Origin: Scleroderma bovista
Lineage: Eukaryota; Basidiomycota; Agaricomycetes; Boletales; Sclerodermataceae
Direction: 5' to 3'
NCBI GenBank assembly: GCA_037178675.1
Contig: JAYMGJ010000104.1
Coordinates: 20,331 to 84,330 of the forward strand
DNA length: 64,000 nt
In this document: positions 57,118-64,000 of the stretch, in pieces
Position numbering within the stretch: the first letter of the stretch is position 1
How the letters are laid out: every line of letters starts with the position of its first letter
Made by a program: the position numbers and the translations under genes
The notes under the pieces: generated by a model
Told to the model about the DNA's origin: nothing
Databases searched by the model: none
Seen by the model: only the letters and a program-made list of their open reading frames with translations

Positions 57118-60100
57118 TCAATCTACTATGTCCTGTAAAAAATCAGCAAAGGAATGAAGCCCTGCCACATCTTCTTCATGATCCACAAGGTCATGATCTC
57201 CTGGGTCATTGACATAGAGGTTGTAGAGTTCATCATAGGTAAGAGACGATTCTAAGAAACAAATTAGATGGACAGGTGTGTGAGGGAATGCAAACCTCAC
57301 CCGGCACCGGCTCCTCATCTCGAATGTCAGCTGGCGCGCCAAGAATAGGTGATTCTAGGAAACAATTAGACTGACTAGTACATAAGGGAACATAAAAATC
57401 ACCTGGCGCCAGTTCCTCATTTCGAAGATCAGCCAGCGTGTTACTCTCTTGACCAATAGCTTCTGGTGGCACCACATCCTCGTCAGAATGAAATACCTGC
57501 AAACAGGTGCCGATGCCCCGTTGTCCAGCCAACCCATGCTGCTTCTCGATCTGATGTAAGCGATGTATGTGAATTGCATTCACCGCTGCGTGAGGTCGGT
57601 GAAGGCGCTCGAGTTCACATGCAAGTAGCGGCTCAGAATCACGAAGGTTGGCAATGGTTTGTAATACTTCCCTCTCTTCATCATGTATAGCTGTCCGTAA
57701 GCGACGAATCTCGACATTTAGCCTTGTAACTTCTTCCTTTGCACGACATAATTTGAAGAATTTGGCTGTTGCGCCACGGACTGCCAGTTTGGCCCAAATG
57801 CGCTCCCGAACATCATCTCGTGTGTGCCGAAGTAGGTGAATTCACCTAAAAACGTGTATTGGGTAATATCCTTCTACGAAATGGGCGGCCGCAGCAGGTT
57901 AAGTGCTGCTGCTTGAACATTATACCGTGCAATTGCTTTCCGAATGGTTTCGGATCTCCACTGAAGACCCTTGCTGATCTGCTGACGGAGTTTATATCCT
58001 ATCGTGCCACATAAGTCCATCGCCAAAGCAAGTCATAACCACTTCTTACTTGTGCCAGACATCAAAAGCTTAGAGAGCTCAAATAGGCGCATGACGACTA
58101 GTCGTTCCAGCTCTCCCAATGCTTCACGGTAATTGCCAAATGTAGCTTCTTCCTTGTAGTGGTTGTACTCCTCACCACCAACACTCCAGGGGGACTCGAG
58201 TCCAAGCTGGCCTTGTATATGTGCGGCTAATGCTTCCGTGTTCTGCAATTTCGCATATGCAAGGTCAACCTGAATATGTGCCTGATTGATGGCGGCTGCG
58301 ATTGCATTGAAGTCACCCTGTACGACCCCACTCAGCGCACCATTAGCAACTTTGCAAGCAGCACTCCAAGCCAGTCTAAATATAATTGTCAATAATTCAG
58401 ATGTAAATGAATGGCCGATAATCATACTTTTTTTCTTTGAGGTCATCAAGGACTTGCACATATCGCATTCGTAGTACATCCTGTGGTGGTGGCTGCTTGA
58501 GTGAACTAAGATATGCACGTTCTTCAGTAAGGAACCGCGGGAAATCATCATCAGAAAGATTCAAGGTGGCCTTGAGGATGGCAAGTTCATTGCCGAGTTG
58601 GCGAATTGTCTCCGTCGCTTCTCGGTAATGGTTGCGAATAAAACGCACTAAGATATCAATCAATGACAGCAAATATTGGATGGGAACAATATGTACTAAG
58701 TGCCTCGTATTTGTCTTGATTCCAAAACATGAAGTGTTCCTCAATCGTTTGGTGTCGATGAAATTGTGTTGCATGCCGTATACTTTGGGCCAGCTCATTG
58801 GATGCAGAGAAAACATGTTCGCAACCTTCGCCCTCCATATTTCCAGTGCCTTCAATGTACAATGGATGCCAGTCCAATTGGCACATGCGGTTGTGCGCAT
58901 GTCCATGAAAGGCACCCACCATGAAGCGCAGATGGTGCCTCTGTATCCTTGGACCAATGCTACTGGTACTTGCAGTTTTTGCAAAGGCACAGCCAATGTC
59001 ATATGCGCAGCCACCCCTAGGGCCATACACCGATAGCAGGCGATCAACAATTGCTAGTGGATACTTAGCCCTGATGGGCTGTCAGAATTACCAAGTATGA
59101 TGGCATAATACAACACTTACAGTTCACCACTCTTTATCATGTCACAGGCTAAGAGCACAAAACAATGCCGACATGTTGCGAGAAAAATTCCAGACTCCTC
59201 GAATACGGCAAATGTTTTCTTCCGCACATCAGCTTTCGCATTGTGCCACCGGTCGACGCAGTTGAACTTATCAGAAACATTCAATGTCTCTAGCTCCCAG
59301 TCCTCGTCGAATATCTCTGTATCTGTATTAGTGGGCACTTGTGTCTTGACAATGCCTGTGAGTCAATCGTGCCAGTTTGGTTAGATTGAACGTACCCGTC
59401 TCGCTTTAACTTCATATTTGAATTTGTCGACTTCCTCATTACTTAACCAATAGCTTCATCTTGGCATGCAATGATCCACTCGTGGAACAGTGCCGTACAC
59501 CATTGTGTCCCATCGTTTGAGGCTATCATTCCCATCAATGGAAACAAGCCAATCAAATGAAAGAGACGGCTCATCTTCAAGATGGTAGAAACAGGCCGGA
59601 CACTCATTCCGAAGCCTCCACTCCTGAGTATTACGGTTAAGAGCCACTCTGATCCTGCAGTCGACACGGTGAACGATCTCCAGATATACATCATAAGCAT
59701 GGGAAAATTGATCGAAAAGATATGGGCGATAGGGTACCTATTGGGGAGTCAATACAGAACAAATCATATAGTGGTGCTTACATTATGGAGATTACACAGC
59801 ATCTTGCATTGTGCCTGAATACTGAAACATGGACACACACGACAGGCCTGTCGAAATGCAGCAAGGGTCCGAAGCGACAAGGCAACGGTTGGATGTACAG
59901 GTGAGCAGCCCAAGTATCCATGAAAAATGAGGTTTTCATTTGGAAAGATATGGTGTGGGTGCACAACAAGCGTCGCCCTGCATCTGGCTGGATCAAAGGA
60001 AACTAAAAACTAAAAAAAGGTATTACATATTACCAGCAGGCTTGACAACTCACTGAAAATATCAAGGAGTTCAATCCCACTGACGGTGCCAGAAGGATGT

Positions 60101-60698
60101 GCTTCGTGGTCATCATTTGCCTCAGCAGGTTCCTCTGTGGGGAATCCATCACCAGAATTGTGCGAGCGAAAGTCTAGGTATGCGTCAACCAGCTTGCACA
60201 TCTGAGCATCCCAGTGGTTAGTTTGGAGTTCAATACGGTCCCTGCGATCGCAGGTATCCGGTGGACGCCTGGCATATTCCCATTAGAGAATGTGGGTTAA
60301 ACAAGGGGTATAAAAAAGCCAGACCATTCGGAGACGTGTCGGGAAAGCGCAAAGAACTCATCCTCATCATCCTCACTATCATGATCGGATTCCTGGCTCT
60401 GGAAGGGCAAAGGCTCGTCATATTGTATATTCATACCTTGGTCTTCAAACATTTGATCCGCAGCATCCCGGTCCTCAACAGGCAGCGCTAAATAATGATT
60501 AACCCAGTTTGATGGACAATGGTGAGAAGGGATATAGATACCTTGGAGGCTGGCAATATGCCGTTCATTGATTTTGCGGAGGCGATCATCCTGCTTTGCT
60601 GCACGCAATACTTTGGTGTACCAAACATGTCCTCTGAACCCATGGAGAGAGATGGATTTGGAAAGTCCCCGGATTTTTGTTGAGCCTCGACGGGGCAT
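57118..60698 (-). pseudogene. KDZ transposase
   Basis: Kyakuja-Dileera-Zisupton DDE-type transposase. Start ATG at 60698 (MPRRGSTKIRGLSKSISLHG, FRGHVWYTKVLRAAKQDDRL). Then LVDAYLDFRSHNSGDGFPTE, GYLGCSPVHPTVALSLRTLA, FRQACRVCPCFSIQAQCKML, VPYRPYLFDQFSHAYDVYLE, ECPACFYHLEDEPSLSFDWL, VSIDGNDSLKRWDTMVYGTV. TGA at 59456-59458 interrupts before SYWLSNEEVDKFKYEVKAR. Next KFNCVDRWHNAKADVRKKTF, VYGPRGGCAYDIGCAFAKTA (likely catalytic Asp), the hallmark GAFHGHAHNRMCQLDWHPLY, MEGEGCEHVFSASNELAQSI (catalytic Glu), HYREATETIRQLGNELAILK, RFLTEERAYLSSLKQPPPQD and a C-terminal coiled coil ending LHSFADFLQDIVD at 57118. The single stop makes this copy probably inactive unless read through. Confidence 0.85.
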
Positions 60699-60759
60699 GG
60701 TAACCTAGCTGAAGCATGGTGATAGGTGACAAAGAGCATGAATGAGGGAGAAGTACGCA

Positions 60760-62037
60760 CCTTGTCAGGAGCGTTGGGGACAATAGTGGCATTGTTGATG
60801 GCTTCAGAGGGGCTGAAATCAGTGTTGGCGGAGCTTGGGGCTTAGGACATGGTAAAGAAACATTAGAGAACTGGCCATGACAACAAAAGAAGTACATACC
60901 TTGTAAAGGGTCATCAAGACCAATAGCAGCGTTGTCAACAGCAAGAGAGTTGCTGCAATGGCGCTAGCGGCACTAGAGGCATTGACAAATGGAGAGCGAA
61001 GGGTCAGGAACATCGGAAATGACATCGAGGAAGGTACATACCTTGTCAAGAGCATCGAGAGTGGCAGTGGTGTTGACAGCGCGAGAGACAGTGAAAACCG
61101 AGGAAGGAAGCGTTAATGGCATTGAAAAACAACATTGAAAGCGGTACGTACGTTGTACAAAGCATTGAGACCAGCGAGGTCGTTGTTGAAGGTGACGCGG
61201 CCATTGAGCGACAGTGGCATTGTTGATTGCTGGAGAGTTGCTGGAATGGCATTGGCAGCGCTAGAGACATTGAAAAACGAGGAGAAAAGCATTAATGACA
61301 TTGGAAAACGACGTCGAAAGAGTACGTACACAGCGAGGGCAGCGAGGCCATTGTTGATGGTGACAGAACCGTGAAAATGACTTCGGCAGCACTGGCAATA
61401 TTGAGGGAAGCGTCCTGTGGGCTAGCATTTCAAACAAGGGGCGGGGGCATGGAGAACAGCGGACGCGATGGCAACGCCAGGTGATGGAGCGGTGAGGACA
61501 TTGTTGGCGGCATTAGACGTTGACGATAGTGTACCGTTGGCTAGCATCGTTCGGGGATGCGCGGGAGAATGGAGAACAGCGAGCACGACAGCGGCGTGCG
61601 CCCTTAGACGGCGGCAGCAATGACAACAACAACGAAGAGGCAGAGGGAACAGGGACGTGGGAAGAGGGTGGGCGTAGTGTCGAGTTAGTGTATTAGTAAG
61701 CTGAGCTAATCAGCGCGGCGGCGGCGGACATGGGATTTAGAGGGCAGGCGCAGTGTCGAGTCAGTGTATTAGTAAGCTGAGCTAATCAGCGCGGCGGCAG
61801 CGGACATGGGAAGAGGGCGGGAACGCTGGCGGCATTACGGAGGGAGTGGATTAGTAAGCTGGGCTACTCAGTGCAGCGGCCTGCCACCTGGTCTACTAGA
61901 TTTTTACAAGGTAGAACAGTATTTGGTGCAATATTTATTGCTGGTGTTGGGAAAAACCAGCAACAGAGCCAAATTTTACATTATGATATTGTTTTGGTAC
62001 ATGCTTAATAAGGCTCGCAAATCGGGAGTAGTAGGTG
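60760..62037 (-). repeat. KDZ right terminal inverted repeat
   Basis: Inverse of the left arm. Reading inward from 62037: CACCTACTACTCCCGATTTG, the 78-bp repeats (61690-61870), the GCCGCCAACAATGTCCTCAC stretch (no LTR insertion), then cassettes ending in donors near 61330, 61150, 61045, 60903 and 60765. The innermost cassette lies only about 60 bp upstream of the KDZ start codon, on the same strand. Confidence 0.8.
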
Positions 62038-62045
62038 TCTAGAAG
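62038..62045. repeat. 8-bp target-site duplication TCTAGAAG, right
   Basis: Perfect match to 47177-47184; see the KDZ element. Confidence 0.95.
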
Positions 62046-63215
62046 AGTAACAGTTGGTCACAGAGTGTCACAAATCCCTTGGGTTGAGCTTCTGTAGGAC
62101 AAAAACGCGAAAATTGGTGCTCCCCAACAGCAGTCTTCCCTTGAGTAGTAAGGGGAAGGTTCTGTACTCTATAAGGGCTCCTAAGAAGGGTTCTAGACCA
62201 CTGTTTCATCCCTGTTTGTTGCAGGATAGCAGGGAAGTGAAACGTGAGTAGCAGATTTGACGTGTCCAGGGAAGCGAGATGAATGATGGAGGGAGATGGA
62301 TGTGACATGACTCTGGGATGAAAGGACCATATGCAGAGGACCCAGGAGACACAGAAATGACCAGGTATGAATCTTCAAGTCTAACGATAGACTTGAGGCG
62401 ACCAAAGTATGTGTGTGACGCAGGACTGACAAGGAGAATGCGCTGACCGAGAATGAGAGGGACTGAGGGAGCAGGCTGGGAAGATATGTGCCAGGCAGTG
62501 CACAGGAGCTCAGGGAGAGGCTGTCCCAAGAGCAGGACATAGTTGAGGTCTGCTGCAATAGCAGAGAATCATTCCAGAGAAAATGCGGACTCCATAGTGA
62601 CTGATGAAGTGGGTGTCTGGATTGCGGGTGGAATATCTCCGTGGGAAATAATCGGATTTACGTCGGAACTTGACAGGCAGATAGACCATGGTCTAGGCTC
62701 CATGATGGTATAGTCACATGCCTGATAGCTTCAAAAACGGCGGAGCTATTCAAAATATCAGAATGCCGGCACTGGGCGCCTAAATTTGACATTTGGGTGC
62801 TAAAAATGATTCTTCTCTTTCTCCTTCGTTTCTCAATTGTTTCTTCTGCTTCTTTGGTTGTTCTGGTATGGGAGTTGGACTGCAGAAGGCTGCGCTCCTT
62901 TCTCATACCAAAAGGATCATTATTCATTGGATTCTTTCTGCTTCTTGATGGTTCTTGTGCGAGTGATGACTGTCAGCGTTGGCATTCATCTCTTGCATCA
63001 GGATAGTCATTCTTGTGTGATAGATGGCTATGACGAGCTTGTATTCATTCTTCGCATAAGGATAGTCTTGACTTTGTGTGATATGGATAGTGAGGGCTGT
63101 CTGTATCCCTCAAGTCGGAACAATCTTTCAACAGATCTTGGGTGCGTTCTTCACATTAGTTTCATCGGCTAACTTTCTCCATGTCCACAGTACCAAACAC
63201 ATTTGGTGCATGACA
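62046..63215 (-). mobile_element. LTR-like sequence, reverse copy, 5' part
   Basis: Reverse complement of 47712-48881, beginning at TGTCATGCACC (63215 downward). Carries the broken counterpart of the 165-aa frame (TGA in place of the CAA codon near 62570). Together with 46016-47176 it restores one full LTR-like copy. Possible flanking duplication is degenerate (ATTGC outside 63215 versus ACCGC outside 46016). Confidence 0.8.
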
Positions 63216-64000
63216 GCAATCTCCCTCATCTCTTAGTACTGGGCAAAATTCTTATCCGGCAAGCGGAACCATACCACAAACCAACTAACGACAGTGCTAC
63301 GACGGCACAGCTTCGGGAGGCGCTGTTGATGGATGAAGGCCAGTTTGCAGGAAATTTTGGGAGGTCCACTGGGTATTCACAGATCGCTGCTACCGGACAC
63401 CTGTGGTTTTCACTGAAGTCCGTTGAGATACACGTGTGGACACACGAGCCTGGTGGGGGCGCAATCAATGTGGATTCGCGTCAAGTTGGTTATGTGTTCG
63501 GGGTGCATATATATGAGTGCTTTTGACACTGATCATTCACTCTGCCTTCAGACAATTTTTCTGACCGTTGATCTTGATAGCGTGAACAACACTTTTAGCC
63601 ATGGACTTGACTCACGAAGGGGGCCATCCTCAAATTGAATGTCCCGGATGCAGACCAGCAATTATTATCTCATGCGGAGAGTTGGACTCACTCTGCTTGC
63701 GTTTTAGAGCCAAAAGATTGTGTAAGGGCAGTCGTGGATGGTGCTTGGGCCACAGCATTTCGCCGATATCATCTATTCCATCGTGACCTGCTTGACTTGC
63801 GTCCTAGACCTCGTCACAGGTGCCGCCAACGTAAGCCGCATGAAATTTTGTAATTACCTGCCTAATAATGATTATGGTACAGCTCCAGCGGAGCAAGTGG
63901 CCAAATGATGGACCAGCCATACATTTGTATATAAATGCGTTTACGTTACTTTGTGAGCCCATGCACCTGGGTAGGCCGTGTTATACGGTCAGCGGATGAT
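63216..64000 (+). other. coding-like DNA of unknown identity (right flank)
   Basis: Plus-strand frames look protein-like: KILIRQAEPYHKPTNDSATT, EGQFAGNFGRSTGYSQIAAT, GHLWFSLKSVEIHVWTHEPG in 63226-63526, and HAESWTHSACVLEPKDCVRA, VVDGAWATAFRRYHLFHRDL in 63635-63830, followed by a donor GTAAGC near 63833. If real this is a plus-strand gene. Alternatively the DNA is the 5' region of the minus-strand T1 element. It is cut by the window edge. Confidence 0.3.

Larger units (their letters stand above)
47185..62037. mobile_element. KDZ (Zisupton-type) DNA transposon, 14,853 bp
   Basis: Ends are CACCTACTACTCCCGATTTG at 47185 and its reverse complement at 62037, flanked by perfect 8-bp duplications TCTAGAAG. 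Zisupton-type elements are known for 8-bp duplications. Inside: a KDZ transposase (57118-60698), two accessory genes (52545-55878) and long inward-pointing terminal repeats. Two later insertions sit in the left terminal repeat (47712-50050 and 50305-50994). Without them and their duplications the element would be about 11.8 kb. Confidence 0.9.

Noticed and set aside
1..64000. CRISPR arrays, bacterial operons, rRNA or tRNA genes
   Set aside because: None seen; the repeats are minisatellites or transposon parts, and gene structure is intron-rich eukaryotic.

Overview
The window looks like nuclear DNA of an agaricomycete-type basidiomycete. The evidence is many short (about 48-60 nt) GT-AG introns, a fungal adenylate cyclase with the Ras-association / leucine-rich-repeat / PP2C / cyclase architecture, a Zn(2)-C6 regulator, and KDZ and Plavaka-like transposases of the kind abundant in mushrooms. 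All calls come from reading the sequence; no database search was run.

Left part (1-32.8 kb). GC-rich microsatellite and GGGT-rich repeat come first, then two divergent conserved-unknown genes (2.5-5.5 kb), a 5'-truncated glyoxalase I and an apparently intact five-exon adenylate cyclase (13229-7687, minus). Next is a series of damaged genes: trehalose-6-phosphate phosphatase (plus), an F-BAR/DEP/RhoGAP gene (minus), a zinc-binding CxxC gene (plus), a small Zn(2)-C6 gene (minus, intact), an endonuclease/exonuclease/phosphatase gene, a nucleotidyltransferase-like gene, a WW-like membrane protein and a conserved unknown. Most carry 1-2 nt frameshifts, C-to-T-type nonsense codons or missing 5' ends. 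A nine-copy 72-bp minisatellite lies at 21.65-22.3 kb.

Right part (33-64 kb). This is a nest of transposons, with most boundaries read from terminal repeats and target-site duplications. A minus-strand Plavaka-type transposase gene is the outermost recognisable layer. One exon is split by an 8,759-bp element (36889-45647; TIR CATCAGGAATTT, TG on both flanks) that carries its own divergent transposase and accessory gene. Its 5' region is split by a reverse-oriented 2.3-kb LTR-like sequence (46016-63215), itself split by a 14,853-bp KDZ/Zisupton-type element (47185-62037) with perfect 8-bp duplications (TCTAGAAG). The left terminal repeat of the KDZ element has in turn received a forward copy of the same LTR-like sequence (47712-50050) and a 690-bp solo LTR (50305-50994, CAACG duplication). 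The KDZ element encodes a KDZ transposase and two accessory genes. Its long terminal repeats consist of tandem exon-like cassettes pointing inward.

Several transposase or housekeeping reading frames are broken by TGA where relatives are expected to have arginine (CGA), a pattern consistent with CpG-to-TpG decay.
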